A stretch of DNA of 64,000 nucleotides from Vibrio cyclitrophicus (lineage in GTDB: Bacteria; Pseudomonadota; Gammaproteobacteria; Enterobacterales; Vibrionaceae): positions 868,001 to 932,000 of the forward strand of contig NZ_AP025481.1 of the NCBI RefSeq assembly GCF_024347435.1. The letters run 5' to 3'. The notes below the pieces were generated by a model that saw nothing but the letters and a program-made list of their open reading frames with translations, was not told the DNA's origin and made no database searches. Made by a program: the position numbers and the translations under genes. Position 1 is the stretch's first letter. Every line of letters starts with the position of its first letter. Below are positions 46,354 through 56,166 of this stretch, piece after piece.

Positions 46354-47298
46354 ATGGACAATCATAAACAAAGAGCTTTTTGCGCCGTTGTGGGCGCATT
46401 GGTTGGAGACGCTGCTTCAATGGGGCTGCATTGGCTGTATGACCAAGAGAGGATCTTACAGGTAGCTGGCTTTGAGCCAGAATTTCGTTCGCCAAACCAG
46501 TTCGATTATCAAGACAAAGGATATTTCGCGCACCAAGGAAAAACCGCAGGCGATCAATCGCAATACGGTGCTCAGTTATTGGCGATGGTCGACAGCCTAG
46601 TCGACAATCAACAGTACAATGAAGCGAGTTACATTAAACACTTCCGCTTCTGGTTTGATTTTGGTGGCAGCTGGCAAGGCTACATTGATAAAGCCACTCG
46701 TATGAGCTTGCTGAACATACATCAATTAGAGCTAGCTGATGCCCCAATCACTGCTTGTGGCGCAGATGACACCCAGCTACCTGCTGTTTCAAAGCTAATT
46801 CCTTTGGTGGCGTGTACTTACACTTCTCACACTTTACCAGCGATGGTCGATAGCGCAGTGCGAGTCACCAACAATAACGATAAAGCGGTAGAGTGGGCAC
46901 AAGCCATCACACTACTGATTCAAGCTGCGATACAAGGTAATTCACCACTACAATCGGTAGAAATGGTAAGACAAACCTGCAGCAAGTTTATACACGATCA
47001 AATCGATGAAGCACTGGCTGAACCTGAGCTTTCAATAACAGATGCCGCGAAGAAGTTTGGACTGCATTGTGAACTGAGTGCCGCGTTCCCACTGCTGATT
47101 CGCATCATTGCGGGTGCTCAGAATTATAAACAAGGCATTCGCGACAACATCTTATGTGGCGGTGACAGTTGCGGGCGTGCAATTGTGATTGGCGCGGTAT
47201 TAGCGGCGTGTTTCTACGAAGAAGATGGCGCGATTCCAACTGAGTGGCTTAGTAAGGTAAACCTTAATGGCGGTGTATTGTCTCTGCCGATTGAATAA
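46354..47298 (+). CDS. ADP-ribosylglycohydrolase-fold protein (J1-crystallin-like variant)
   Basis: 314 aa. The fold is recognised from GALVGDAASMGLHWLYD at residue 14 and a late GGDSCGRAIVIGAVLAACF, both characteristic of ADP-ribosylglycohydrolase-like proteins. Active members use Mg2+ bound by acidic residues, including the late GGD-T/S-D motif. Here that motif reads GGDSCGR, so one acidic metal ligand is missing, as in some crystallin-type relatives. It may bind or hydrolyse another ligand. It is cytoplasmic and a single gene. Confidence 0.78.
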   Translation: MDNHKQRAFCAVVGALVGDAASMGLHWLYDQERILQVAGFEPEFRSPNQFDYQDKGYFAHQGKTAGDQSQYGAQLLAMVDSLVDNQQYNEASYIKHFRFWFDFGGSWQGYIDKATRMSLLNIHQLELADAPITACGADDTQLPAVSKLIPLVACTYTSHTLPAMVDSAVRVTNNNDKAVEWAQAITLLIQAAIQGNSPLQSVEMVRQTCSKFIHDQIDEALAEPELSITDAAKKFGLHCELSAAFPLLIRIIAGAQNYKQGIRDNILCGGDSCGRAIVIGAVLAACFYEEDGAIPTEWLSKVNLNGGVLSLPIE

Positions 47299-47318
47299 CA
47301 TTTTTCGTTCAAGAATCA

Positions 47319-47354
47319 ATGACTATGGCAATAACGTAAAGGTGCCATAGTCAT
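47319..47354. terminator. Inverted repeat between convergent genes
   Basis: ATGACTATGGCA and TGCCATAGTCAT pair perfectly over 12 bp with a 12-base loop. It has no T run but is well placed to end both transcripts. Confidence 0.5.
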
Positions 47355-47378
47355 CTAATCAACGAATCATCCAGTCAG

Positions 47379-47930
47379 CTAGCCTTCAAAATCACTGACT
47401 TCCCATTTATTGCTCACTTCGTTCGTCAACAATTCCTGAAAAGGTTCAACATCTTTCTGTTCCCACAAGTCAACTTGCACATTGAAAAAACGGTCTTTCT
47501 GTTGAGTCGCATAAACAAACAGTGGAGAGACCGTTACAGCGTTCTCCTTAATGGTATGCTCAATACCTAAGTCAACGCTAAGAAATGATTTACCACCATT
47601 GACAGCAAGGCCACGACGCATATTGCATCGGAACTGCGTTAAGATGTAATTTCCCGGTTTGATACCATCAAACAGTGCGTATTTAGCGTCTTCATATACA
47701 AACATACGTAGGGTTTGTGGTTCAGAACCAACCAAGTTCCCATCAATTTTTTCTTTTAAATCAAATACGAAGGTTTCACATGGGTATGTCGAGTCGTGCT
47801 TAGAGATAATCGTTGCAATAGCGAGTGCACCATTTCCCTGTGGTTCTGACAATGTATCTGTAGCTGTATTTGGAAGTGTTTTACAACCTGTAATCCCGAT
47901 AGCCAATGCAGCAATTAAAAAACGTTTCAT
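47379..47930 (-). CDS. Lipoprotein, unknown
   Basis: 183 aa. The lipoprotein signal MKRFLIAALAIGITGC ends at Cys16. The mature part is beta-rich, with FDGIKPGNYILTQFRC resembling a carboxypeptidase-regulatory-like or DUF2846-type beta sandwich. It probably sits in the outer membrane facing the periplasm. AAGG lies 7 bases upstream. The next gene on the same strand is 280 bases away; nothing recognisable lies between. Confidence 0.72.
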   Translation of the reverse strand: MKRFLIAALAIGITGCKTLPNTATDTLSEPQGNGALAIATIISKHDSTYPCETFVFDLKEKIDGNLVGSEPQTLRMFVYEDAKYALFDGIKPGNYILTQFRCNMRRGLAVNGGKSFLSVDLGIEHTIKENAVTVSPLFVYATQQKDRFFNVQVDLWEQKDVEPFQELLTNEVSNKWEVSDFEG

Positions 47931-48211
47931 ATAAAGCCTTTATTATTATCACTGAAATCATGCGCAGACACTATCATTAAAAACAAAGACTCCAACCACA
48001 AATTTATAAAAGAGTGATATTGTTAACATTGTTTTATTTATCAATAACTAACATAAAAAATCTCCACTTTGATTTATCCAATAGAGTCACTTTCAAGGAA
48101 GATCTCTTCAAGTTGTTCATTGTTAACTAAGAGGCGTTTGTAGATACACCTCCCATGTCTATGAATGCATTTTTATGCCAGTCGTTTAAATGTTATCCGT
48201 TTAAAGAATAT

Positions 48212-48643
48212 CTATTTACGCCACATATAGACAAACTGGTCGTTTTGCGAGGTGATTTCAAAGCCAAACCTCAAGTACAACTCCCCAACTCGATTACCTT
48301 GTAAATAACACAACGCCACAGGCTTATTGAGTTTGGCTGCTTGAGCTAAGCAATCCGTTAAAACTTGGCTACCAATGCCCTTTCCATGATACTCAGGTAA
48401 CAAAAAGAATCGGCAAAAATAGAAGTGATCGTCTTTGTCTTGAAGTAACACACTGCCAATCGCTTTGCCTTGATGTTCAATGATCTCGGGCCGTTCTTCA
48501 GCCCACTCTTCGGCGTGTATATCTCGTTGAACTTGCTCATCCCAACCAAATACAGCCTTGATTGGCTCAAACTCCGCGGCTTTTTTTAGATCGAACAGAA
48601 ATTCATAATCTGATGACTGAGCGGGTCTTATCGAATACTTCAA
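48212..48643 (-). CDS. GNAT-family N-acetyltransferase
   Basis: 143 aa from TTG at 48643, supported by GGAG 5 bases upstream. It has the GNAT core with FFLLPEYHGKGIGSQVL (acetyl-CoA loop, about 77-93) and a C-terminal NRVGELYLRFGFEITSQND. Substrate unknown. A second GNAT gene lies 44 bases upstream on the same strand; the two may be co-transcribed. Confidence 0.8.
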   Translation of the reverse strand: MKYSIRPAQSSDYEFLFDLKKAAEFEPIKAVFGWDEQVQRDIHAEEWAEERPEIIEHQGKAIGSVLLQDKDDHFYFCRFFLLPEYHGKGIGSQVLTDCLAQAAKLNKPVALCYLQGNRVGELYLRFGFEITSQNDQFVYMWRK

Positions 48644-48686
48644 AATATCTCCATATAAATCCTATTCCCGCCAACTAATCGTCTGA

Positions 48687-49112
48687 CTAAGCCCTACAAT
48701 ACATGGTGTACTCTTGATGCCCTGTGTGCTCATCGGCTTGTTCACTTACGATCTTAAAACCTTGAGAAAGGTAGAACTCAATGGTCGCTTGATTCTCTTT
48801 GTACACATTCAATAACAAGTTCGGACATTCAAGCTTGGCATGTTGCATGAGCTGTTTCCCGATGCCACTCCCTTGATGCTCAGGGCGGACAAAGATCGCC
48901 GCTAGTATCCCTTCGTAAAGTGAATAGAAGCCGCGAACCTGACCATTGACTTGATACACATAGCTCTGTGATGCAGGAATATATAGGTCGCGCATATTAG
49001 CCACTTGCGACTCCCAAAACTCAGGAGTCACAAAGTCATGGGCTTTTATCGAGGCGGTTAACCAAAGATTTAAAACGGCTTCAATATCGGCTGGGTTGTA
49101 CTCTCTAATCAT
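48687..49112 (-). CDS. GNAT-family N-acetyltransferase, YjaB-like
   Basis: 141 aa from ATG at 49112 (MIREYNPADIEAVLNLW). The frame is open 14 codons further upstream, but that extension does not match the family start. FVRPEHQGSGIGKQLMQHAK is the acetyl-CoA loop and NQATIEFYLSQGFKIVSE the C-terminal family block. KAHDFVTPEFW resembles the YjaB group. Substrate unknown. Confidence 0.82.
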   Translation of the reverse strand: MIREYNPADIEAVLNLWLTASIKAHDFVTPEFWESQVANMRDLYIPASQSYVYQVNGQVRGFYSLYEGILAAIFVRPEHQGSGIGKQLMQHAKLECPNLLLNVYKENQATIEFYLSQGFKIVSEQADEHTGHQEYTMYCRA

Positions 49113-49247
49113 CTTAATTCTCAGGCAATTAATATTGTTTAAACTGCGAACCAATATGCCAAGAAGCGACGTAAATTCATTGAAGATTTACGACAATGTC
49201 CCAGTCAGAATTATTGAACGGTAATGATAGACCAATACCATTGGCCG

Positions 49248-49586
49248 CTATTGTTTCTTAACGTATTTCGCCGTAACGAGCATTTCACCGCCACCATCCA
49301 GCTTGCAATCTAACTGATGATCTTTGCCTTCACTAATTCGTCTGATTACCGCTTTAGTGCCTATTTTCAGTACAGAAGAACTGCCTTTAATTTTTAGATC
49401 TTTAATGAAGGTAACTTTATCGCCAGTGTCTAATACAACACCATTCACGTCCTTTACACGCGCGGCTTCTCTTTCTAAACGCTCCTCTTCTGGGTTCCAT
49501 TCATAGGCACACTCAGGGCAGATTAGGTTGTTTTGGTCTGGATAGACATATTCAGATTGGCATTGCGGACAAGGAGGTAAAGACAT
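49248..49586 (-). CDS. yjdM: YjdM/PhnA-like zinc-ribbon protein
   Basis: 112 aa. An N-terminal zinc ribbon has CPQCQSEYVYPD and CPECAYEW (two CxxC pairs). The C-terminal PhnA domain contains VKDVNGVVLDTGDKVTFIKDLKIKGSS, a well-conserved signature. Despite the old PhnA name the family has no proven role in phosphonate breakdown. Single gene. Confidence 0.92.
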   Translation of the reverse strand: MSLPPCPQCQSEYVYPDQNNLICPECAYEWNPEEERLEREAARVKDVNGVVLDTGDKVTFIKDLKIKGSSSVLKIGTKAVIRRISEGKDHQLDCKLDGGGEMLVTAKYVKKQ

Positions 49587-49712
49587 ACGTTAATACTTAA
49601 TTTAAATAGAATTTACGTCCATTTTAATGACTCTTGCTAGGCTTAGCGAGCACAAACCTAACAAATTATCTCAAGATAAACCTAACGTCGGAAAAGAGCG
49701 GCTCTGAAACGG

Positions 49713-49740
49713 ACAAACACAGCCGCTAAGCTGTGTTTGT
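49713..49740 (-). terminator. Hairpin after the ThrE-type gene
   Basis: ACAAACACAGC and GCTGTGTTTGT pair perfectly (11 bp, 6-base loop), about 45 bases beyond the exporter stop codon on the minus strand. Confidence 0.6.
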
Positions 49741-49784
49741 TTATGAATCGAGTGTGCCTGAGCGACAGTTGTAAGCTAGTCAGA

Positions 49785-50948
49785 TTAACGCTCTACTTTT
49801 GGTGAGTAGATCGAATACGCCGTGATTTGTCCTGCCACAATCGCGGAGAACATAAACAGCGCCGATAAACCGATACTCGGGATCGGCAAGATTGATTGCT
49901 CAAACACAGATTGACTCGCACTCACCAATACTCGGCTACCCGGAACCAAGATGATGATACCCTGCACGATGTAAATAGAGCCGGTGAGCTCCATCTTTTT
50001 AGCAATCCAAGTTCCGTACAAAGTAATAAGAACCGTGGTTACCCAAGTACCCACAACCCAACCACTATCAAAACCAAGGTAGAACGGCCCCCACATGCCA
50101 AGAACCGCAACTGGCAAGCCAAGCAAAATGTCTTTAGGGCGCGCATTGAACATTACCCCGATAGACACAGAGATCAGCACTAAACCCGATATATGCATCC
50201 ACGTGGGCACTGCATTGATATAGTCAATAGAGACCGCTTGTCCCCATATCGCTTCACCAATATTGAGACCCATGATAATCCCAACAAACAATTTGATTAG
50301 GGTTAAGGCACTCTGGCCGAGCAAACTAGTACCTGAAACTAAATCATTAAAGGCCAAACACTCTAAAGCGTTGGCTATAGATAAACCGGGGACAAACAAG
50401 ACGATAGAGGCAATACACAACGCCCAAACAGGTATTGGTAGCCCTGTACTCGCTAAAAAAGCCACGAAGATACCCGTTAACAAAGCTGAGATGAACTCAA
50501 CCGCGATAGCACGACGTGAATGAAGAACTTGCTGACAGACCCAAACCATTAAACCCAACAACGCAGAGAAACCGACCGCTTCCAGCGTACTGCCAACTAG
50601 CATTAAATACGCAGGTGGAATCCCCATATTGGCAAGTGCAGTCACAAATTTAGAGTAACCGACAGGCTCTGGGACTGGTTCGCTACTAGGCTGATTAATA
50701 CGAATGATGGTATTGGCCAACAAACTCAGATTAATTGAAGCTGGCTTTAGACGCTTAAGAATTACGGCGTTGTTATCGTCTGGGAATTGATAATTGATCG
50801 CGGTTGGCGTCGCTTGAATCATCACATCAACGCCGTGCTTTTTTGCATAGAATTGTGTATATTTTTCAAGCTTATACGGAGCACAACCACTGCGGTGAAG
50901 AGTATCACCAATTTCAACAATTTTGTTAATTCGGTACTGAGAAGGCAT
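49785..50948 (-). CDS. ThrE-type threonine/serine exporter (YjjP-YjjB fusion)
   Basis: 387 aa from ATG at 50948; the open frame reaches 51029 without an RBS. An N-terminal cytoplasmic DUF1212 domain (LHRSGCAPYKLEKY near residue 20) is followed by about ten hydrophobic helices in two halves, corresponding to YjjP and YjjB of E. coli fused in one chain as in Corynebacterium ThrE. Relatives export threonine, serine or (YjjPB) succinate. GLSIANALECLAFNDLVSG is a typical segment. Single gene. Confidence 0.83.
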   Translation of the reverse strand: MPSQYRINKIVEIGDTLHRSGCAPYKLEKYTQFYAKKHGVDVMIQATPTAINYQFPDDNNAVILKRLKPASINLSLLANTIIRINQPSSEPVPEPVGYSKFVTALANMGIPPAYLMLVGSTLEAVGFSALLGLMVWVCQQVLHSRRAIAVEFISALLTGIFVAFLASTGLPIPVWALCIASIVLFVPGLSIANALECLAFNDLVSGTSLLGQSALTLIKLFVGIIMGLNIGEAIWGQAVSIDYINAVPTWMHISGLVLISVSIGVMFNARPKDILLGLPVAVLGMWGPFYLGFDSGWVVGTWVTTVLITLYGTWIAKKMELTGSIYIVQGIIILVPGSRVLVSASQSVFEQSILPIPSIGLSALFMFSAIVAGQITAYSIYSPKVER

Positions 50949-51491
50949 GGGTATTTGAGGCGAGACAAAATGTGCGGCAAATGTACCAAACGATAGACGG
51001 AATGACGAGACTTTTGCGTGAATTATCAACTAAATTCGTTACTTTTTTCGTCAAAGACTTAGAAGCATCGATAACTCTACTTATTTGTAATTAGTTTAAT
51101 GAATATAACGCATCGTTCGAAAGTTAAAACTATGCATCCACACTGTTATTAAAATACTCGAAAATTCGGTTTAGAATCAATTTGTGTTAACACACGTAAC
51201 CTCGAACTTTGCTCTTACTTTGGACCTATTTGGGATATAAATGGCCACCAATGTAACTTTATCGAATCGAATGAAACGCTTCCCTATTACAAATAATGGT
51301 TATCTAGATAACGGTTATTTGAGAGCCTCCTGCTTAACGAGATTTTAGTCACATTTTATTCACTCTCAGGACGCCAGATATGATTGAAAAACTAGCGGAG
51401 TGGTGGTTATGCGAGCACTTAGAATAAAAATGAAAGAAAAAGGTTTCGTTTTCAGTTAGATGTGGCATTATCAAACTCGTTAAGACGATGT
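50949..51491. other. Intergenic region upstream of the tRNA pair
   Basis: 543 AT-rich bases between the ThrE-type gene and the first tRNA. A minus-strand frame here is only the complement of the tRNAs. No gene or strong hairpin was seen. Confidence 0.5.
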
Positions 51492-51566
<75 letters not shown>

Positions 51567-51604
51567 CTCTTCTTGATGCCTCAGTCTTACTCTTAAGACA
51601 GTGT

Positions 51605-51679
<75 letters not shown>

Positions 51680-51797
51680 ACTTCTGTTTAGTTTCAAATT
51701 CTCTTTATTTACAGTACCCCTTTAGATCCACCATCTCCTCTTAGCTTCAAAACCTAAAACAATTAAAACTACGCACTTCACTGTGTGATTTCTTGTA

Positions 51798-51832
51798 TTA
51801 AAAAAGAGCAATACCAAATGATATTACTCTTT
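51798..51832 (-). terminator. Terminator of the GH9 gene
   Basis: On the minus strand AAAGAGtAATA and TATTgCTCTTT form a stem with one internal mismatch, followed by a T run. Confidence 0.7.
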
Positions 51833-51858
51833 GAATATTCTTAATTTAATTGATTACC

Positions 51859-54147
51859 TCAATCAAGCTGCCCTTCATCTAAAGCAGAAGTAACCCATAC
51901 TAGCGGCGCATTCCAGTTGATGGTTATCTCGTTCAACGTCCAAGCTCCAATATTATCGCTGTAACACGTTTGTCCAACACACTTGCCTTTCATCACAGCG
52001 GCAATAGGATCACTAAAACTTACCGAATTTGGGCCTCCAATTAACGCACCCGGTGCTGGTTTTGGTGAACTTTCATCAGCAGCGTAAGCCCAGAATCGAT
52101 GATGAGGATTCTCAGCAGGTTTCGTTCCATAACCAGTAACATAAGAGATATTCATCGGGTTGCCTCCGAGGATATAATCCATCGCACTAGCCGCCGCTTT
52201 GATGTAGAGAACATCATTGGAAAAATCGTGAGCGTAAATCAAAAAGATACTACGGTTTACAAGGTTGGAGTTTGAGCCCCACGAATACTCTTCGACGGTA
52301 TAAGGGATGTTGTAGCCTTCATTGGCAACTTGCTTAGTATAAGATTCTGCCGTTTTAATGATGTTCTTACGTGCTTGTTCAATAACTTGGTTGTCCAATG
52401 AGTTAGGTACCACGGCTAAACTCACGGTGCCCGCAGGCGCTATATACTGCCAATACATGTCACCATCGGCATTGATATTACCTTTAGGCACTTCAAGATA
52501 GTGTCGCGAATCAACCAATACCTCTTTATAAGCCTCATCATTGGTTGTGATAAAGAGCTCGGCCGCAGCCCAGTATCGCTCATCACTCAATTCGATATCA
52601 TCATACGGCCCTGACCCCGTGAAGTTGTCGTAAGCATAGATATCTTGATGTTGATTTGCGGCGTTCCACGCTTTGGTCGCTGAATCCAAACATAACTGCG
52701 AGAAATCACTGTCGATATCTTTCCAAATACGTGCACACTGAGCACCAATGGCGGCCAAATTCAATGAGGCCGCAGTCGTCGGATAACCAACATAGCGTTT
52801 CTGAGTATCTTTGTGTGGCGGTAATGGCATGCCTGTCCAAGACTCATCCGCGATCTTGTGAAAAGCCAACCCTCTCGCGTTAATTTCGGTAAGTTTGAGG
52901 TTTTTACTCGCAGACTGATTACCAACAGGAACGGCGATAGGCGTGTCAGAATCAACTTGCATCGCTAACATGAACTCTATGTTCCAGCGAGCTTCAGACA
53001 ACAACGGGTTAACGCCATTGGTTGCTTCAGGGATTTTTACTTTGCTCTCTGAAAAAGGAAGTGATTTGTTCTCTAAGAACTTCCCTCGCTCAAATAGGTT
53101 CAAGAGTGTCCATGTTGAGATGCCACTGTTCACCGTATATTTACCATGATCGCCTGCATCGTACCAGCCACCGGTCGCATCAATCGTCAGATCGCAGCCA
53201 GGCCATTTATTTCCCCAACTATCGACTTTATCAAAACATGTTGCAGTATCGGACATGTGACCCCCGGGCCTCGCAAGATCCTCACGTTGAACAAACTCTG
53301 GCTTTATTTCAATGCCGCTGCGATTTTGATAGAAGTAAGACAAAGCATCGAGCTTCAACTTACTATAAACATCGTTTCGAATATCGAACGGATAACTGAC
53401 ATCATCGCCGACTTCGATCGTTAAGCCTTTCATTGTGTCTGTATAGTTTGAAAGATTAACTCGGTGAATGTGCTCACCCGACGCTTTATTCAGGCCGAAT
53501 ACTTCAGTTTTACCAAGATCAAGGCTGATCCCGGAATGAGATATTAATGTCCATTTCAAAGGTGTCGTCGACGTATTTTCAACGAAGATAAATTTATCGG
53601 ATTGAGGTAAGAAGCCAACTTGATTGGCTCGAATAGGCATCTTAGTCGCCACTTTTACAAATGGCTTACCTACGACAGAAACATTGTCTACACAGATGAT
53701 ACCTTCCTTCTGTGCGCCTAATTGAAACTGGAATTCTGTATCGGCGTCACTATCAAGTTCGTGTACAAAATCAAACGTATAGCTTTGCTTGTCTGTTGAT
53801 ATACCCACGTCACTTAGAAAATAATGCGTATAAGGAGGCCCTTCATGTTGGATCAAGGCTTTCATCTCAGTATCAATATTCGCATATGCATCGAACGATA
53901 CCTGATATTTCTGACCTTGCTCTAAGCCAATATCGCTATGGCCTAAAATGATATCCCAAGAATTTTTTCCTGGGTTTTTAATATCAATACACGCTTCATT
54001 ACTTTCTGTAGCTATGTTGGCGCCAGCATTCCACCAACCATCCATATTGCCTTTAAAGTGACTATTTCTAATCTGCTCTTCTGCGTGAATAGCTCCAGAA
54101 GATAAAATCATGATAATCGCGAGAGATAACGTTCCTTTTTGCATCAT
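51859..54147 (-). CDS. Secreted GH9 glycoside hydrolase (endoglucanase type) with CBM4/9
   Basis: 762 aa. The signal peptide ends IHAEE (about 22). A CBM4/9-like module (about 24-166, ending CVDNVSVVGKP) is followed by a CelD_N Ig-like domain (about 170-265, starting IRANQVGF) and a GH9 catalytic domain (about 270-760). Catalytic residues fit: Asp in GGWYDAGDHGKY (about 330) and the proton-donor Glu in NEITINWNAP (about 742). HHRFWAYA and NPMNISYVTGYG are conserved GH9 blocks. It cleaves beta-1,4-glucan or a related polymer outside the cell or in the periplasm. The exact polymer is uncertain. Confidence 0.9.
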   Translation of the reverse strand: MMQKGTLSLAIIMILSSGAIHAEEQIRNSHFKGNMDGWWNAGANIATESNEACIDIKNPGKNSWDIILGHSDIGLEQGQKYQVSFDAYANIDTEMKALIQHEGPPYTHYFLSDVGISTDKQSYTFDFVHELDSDADTEFQFQLGAQKEGIICVDNVSVVGKPFVKVATKMPIRANQVGFLPQSDKFIFVENTSTTPLKWTLISHSGISLDLGKTEVFGLNKASGEHIHRVNLSNYTDTMKGLTIEVGDDVSYPFDIRNDVYSKLKLDALSYFYQNRSGIEIKPEFVQREDLARPGGHMSDTATCFDKVDSWGNKWPGCDLTIDATGGWYDAGDHGKYTVNSGISTWTLLNLFERGKFLENKSLPFSESKVKIPEATNGVNPLLSEARWNIEFMLAMQVDSDTPIAVPVGNQSASKNLKLTEINARGLAFHKIADESWTGMPLPPHKDTQKRYVGYPTTAASLNLAAIGAQCARIWKDIDSDFSQLCLDSATKAWNAANQHQDIYAYDNFTGSGPYDDIELSDERYWAAAELFITTNDEAYKEVLVDSRHYLEVPKGNINADGDMYWQYIAPAGTVSLAVVPNSLDNQVIEQARKNIIKTAESYTKQVANEGYNIPYTVEEYSWGSNSNLVNRSIFLIYAHDFSNDVLYIKAAASAMDYILGGNPMNISYVTGYGTKPAENPHHRFWAYAADESSPKPAPGALIGGPNSVSFSDPIAAVMKGKCVGQTCYSDNIGAWTLNEITINWNAPLVWVTSALDEGQLD

Positions 54148-54443
54148 TATTCCTTAGAGATGTTTCATATATCCAAAGAAACTAGCGAAATAGATTCAAT
54201 AATAGAGCGTTAACATTCGCAAAAAATGGACTCGTAAAAATAAATATTATGATTTCTTGTGATGTTTAACACTAAGGAACAAGCTCATGAATCAATTGCA
54301 TGGATAGCCAAAACAATATTGTGCTAGTGCTTCTCAATTAAACTCAGATTTCATAAAAGTGCGGGTTTAATAATCTTGGTCAATATCCAAAAAAGCAGTT
54401 GTGTTAATGTGCGCGCATTAGCAACAACCAAAAATAATTAAAA

Positions 54444-54566
54444 ATGTTTAAAAACAATGCGTTAACAATAAACATAGAAGCAATCAATATCGCACTGTCA
54501 AAAGTCGAAAATGCGAACAAAATTCAGCTTAATACGTTGAAAGGTTATGTGAGCGGTGTTTTTCAA
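54444..54566 (+). pseudogene. 5' piece of a small gene abutting the IS
   Basis: ATG at 54444 opens 41 codons (MFKNNALTINIEAINIALSK and onward to YVSGVFQ) that run without a stop exactly up to the left inverted repeat at 54567. An in-frame piece with a stop codon lies on the other side of the element (56178-56342). Joined, they would give about 95 aa. It has no clear RBS (AATTAAAA precedes) and no recognised family. Confidence 0.45.
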
Positions 54567-54577
54567 GGTAGTTGTCA
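54567..54577 (+). repeat. IS left inverted repeat
   Basis: GGTAGTTGTCA, exact complement of 56167-56177. Further inward the two ends share only scattered bases. Confidence 0.8.
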
Positions 54578-54592
54578 TCATTTGCTTGCTTA

Positions 54593-55600
54593 TTAAGCAG
54601 CTTCTCTTTCTGGATTCAGATGAACGTCACCAACAGGCGCACAGTTCCTGATATCACCAGACCACCGCTCAGGCTTTCGCTGTTTTGCAGCGAACAATAC
54701 CTCTACACGACGCTTCAAGATCTCTTTATCTTTTCCATTGTGACGCTCTGAAGGCGTGACGTAATTTAGCTTACTGTGCTTGTGCTCGGTGTTGTACCAG
54801 AGTACGAAGGCTTCAACCCAACTTCGGCTACTATCGAGACTTTCAAAGCCCTTTGTTGGCCAGTTTGGCATGTACTTAACTGTACGGAACAATGACTCGA
54901 CATAAGGGTTATCATCACTGACTCTTGGGCGACTATATGACGAGGTAATACCTAACTCTTCCATTTTAGCTTTGAACGTCAACGACTTCATTGGCGCACC
55001 ATTATCCGAGTGAAGAACCAGCGCTTGATTAAAGCACTGCTCTCGCATCAACGTCCTTTGCAGAAGTTGTGACGCCAGCTCACCGCATTCATGCTCATAC
55101 ACTTCATAACCAACAATTTTTCGACTGTAGATGTCCTCAATGACATACAGGTAATAATGTTGACCTCGAACCTTTGAGGGTAAGTAAGTGATATCCCAAG
55201 TATAGACTTGGTTCGAGTCCGTCGCTGTGTAACTGGTTGGCTTCGCTTGCTTCTGTCTGCTCCGCTGACGACCTCGCTTGTGAAGTTGCCCCTGCGTACT
55301 CAACACTCGGTAGTAGCTCGACTCAGAGGCGATGTACTCACCTCTATCAAGCAATGTCGGGACGATTTGAGTTGGAGGCAAGCTTGCGAACTCTGAGCGG
55401 TTACACACCTCGATTATCGCATCACGCTCTTCCTGCGACAGCTTATTAGCAGGCTCAGGCCTGAGGCATATTGGCCTTTTGTCAGCTTGTACTTCTCCTT
55501 GCTGATACCAGCGACGATATGTTCTCAAGTCGATTTGAACTTCATGGCAAGCTGGCTCTAAACGACATCCACATTGCTTCGCTTCAAGGATAAGAGTCAC
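54593..55600 (-). CDS. IS3-family transposase OrfB (DDE integrase domain)
   Basis: 335 aa as drawn from GTG at 55600, but this frame is open upstream into orfA and is probably made mainly as an OrfAB fusion by -1 frameshifting at 55666-55672. The rve integrase core has the DDE triad: Asp in YTWDITYLP, Asp in LHSDNGAPM, and Glu in NPYVESLFRTVKY. An N-terminal HTH_21-type region is present. It catalyses excision and insertion of the element. No internal stops. Confidence 0.92.
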   Translation of the reverse strand: MTLILEAKQCGCRLEPACHEVQIDLRTYRRWYQQGEVQADKRPICLRPEPANKLSQEERDAIIEVCNRSEFASLPPTQIVPTLLDRGEYIASESSYYRVLSTQGQLHKRGRQRSRQKQAKPTSYTATDSNQVYTWDITYLPSKVRGQHYYLYVIEDIYSRKIVGYEVYEHECGELASQLLQRTLMREQCFNQALVLHSDNGAPMKSLTFKAKMEELGITSSYSRPRVSDDNPYVESLFRTVKYMPNWPTKGFESLDSSRSWVEAFVLWYNTEHKHSKLNYVTPSERHNGKDKEILKRRVEVLFAAKQRKPERWSGDIRNCAPVGDVHLNPEREAA

Positions 55601-55626
55601 TATGGTCTGCCTTTCATCGGTTGAGG

Positions 55627-56127
55627 TTAGTCGTCCTCTGGCTCTTCCCCGTAAAAGGCTCTCAGCTTTTTTCTTAGTACCAAGAGGGCGGCCGTTTCAG
55701 CGAGTGCTTTTTCTTTGAGTCGTAAATCTTTCTTCAACTCTTTGATTTCAAGTTTGTCAGCTTTAGCCTGCTTCTTTGCTTCAGCTTCGTGCTCTTTACT
55801 CGACTTAAACCCTTGCATACATTCGCTGCGCCAGCTTTGGATTTGTTCTGGGAAAAGGCCTTTTTCACGACAATATTGGCTGAGTTCACTTTCTGTCATT
55901 GAGTAGGTTTCAGCGACAATGGCTAGTTTAGTTTGAGCAGACCACTGCTCTGATGAAGTGTTACTATTTGGCACGGCGGCTCCTGAACGTCTGAGTTGCT
56001 GGCGCCAATGATACAGGGTCGCAGTACTGATTCCTTCCTCTTCCGACACTTCTTTAACTGACATCGAATAGGGAGGTAATAGCTTCTTCAATATAGCTTC
56101 TTTTCTTTCTATTGAGATACGAGACAC
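55627..56127 (-). CDS. IS3-family transposase OrfA
   Basis: 166 aa from GTG at 56127, with AAAGAG a few bases upstream. An N-terminal helix-turn-helix (MSVKEVSEEEGISTATLYHW) and a second one near residue 75 (MTESELSQYCREKGLFPEQI) are followed by a leucine-zipper-like charged helix (KADKLEIKELKKDLRLKEK). It binds the IS ends and supplies the N-terminal part of the OrfAB fusion transposase. It is longer than the usual OrfA of about 100 aa. Confidence 0.88.
   Translation of the reverse strand: MSRISIERKEAILKKLLPPYSMSVKEVSEEEGISTATLYHWRQQLRRSGAAVPNSNTSSEQWSAQTKLAIVAETYSMTESELSQYCREKGLFPEQIQSWRSECMQGFKSSKEHEAEAKKQAKADKLEIKELKKDLRLKEKALAETAALLVLRKKLRAFYGEEPEDD
55666..55672 (-). other. Programmed -1 frameshift site (A-AAA-AAG)
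   Basis: On the minus strand AGA AAA AAG in the OrfA frame contains the heptamer A-AAA-AAG. Slipping back one base enters the OrfB frame, which was checked codon by codon and has no stop down to the OrfB start. Confidence 0.8.
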
Positions 56128-56166
56128 AATTACTCTTTATCGCCCAGACTGGTTAAATTTTAACAG

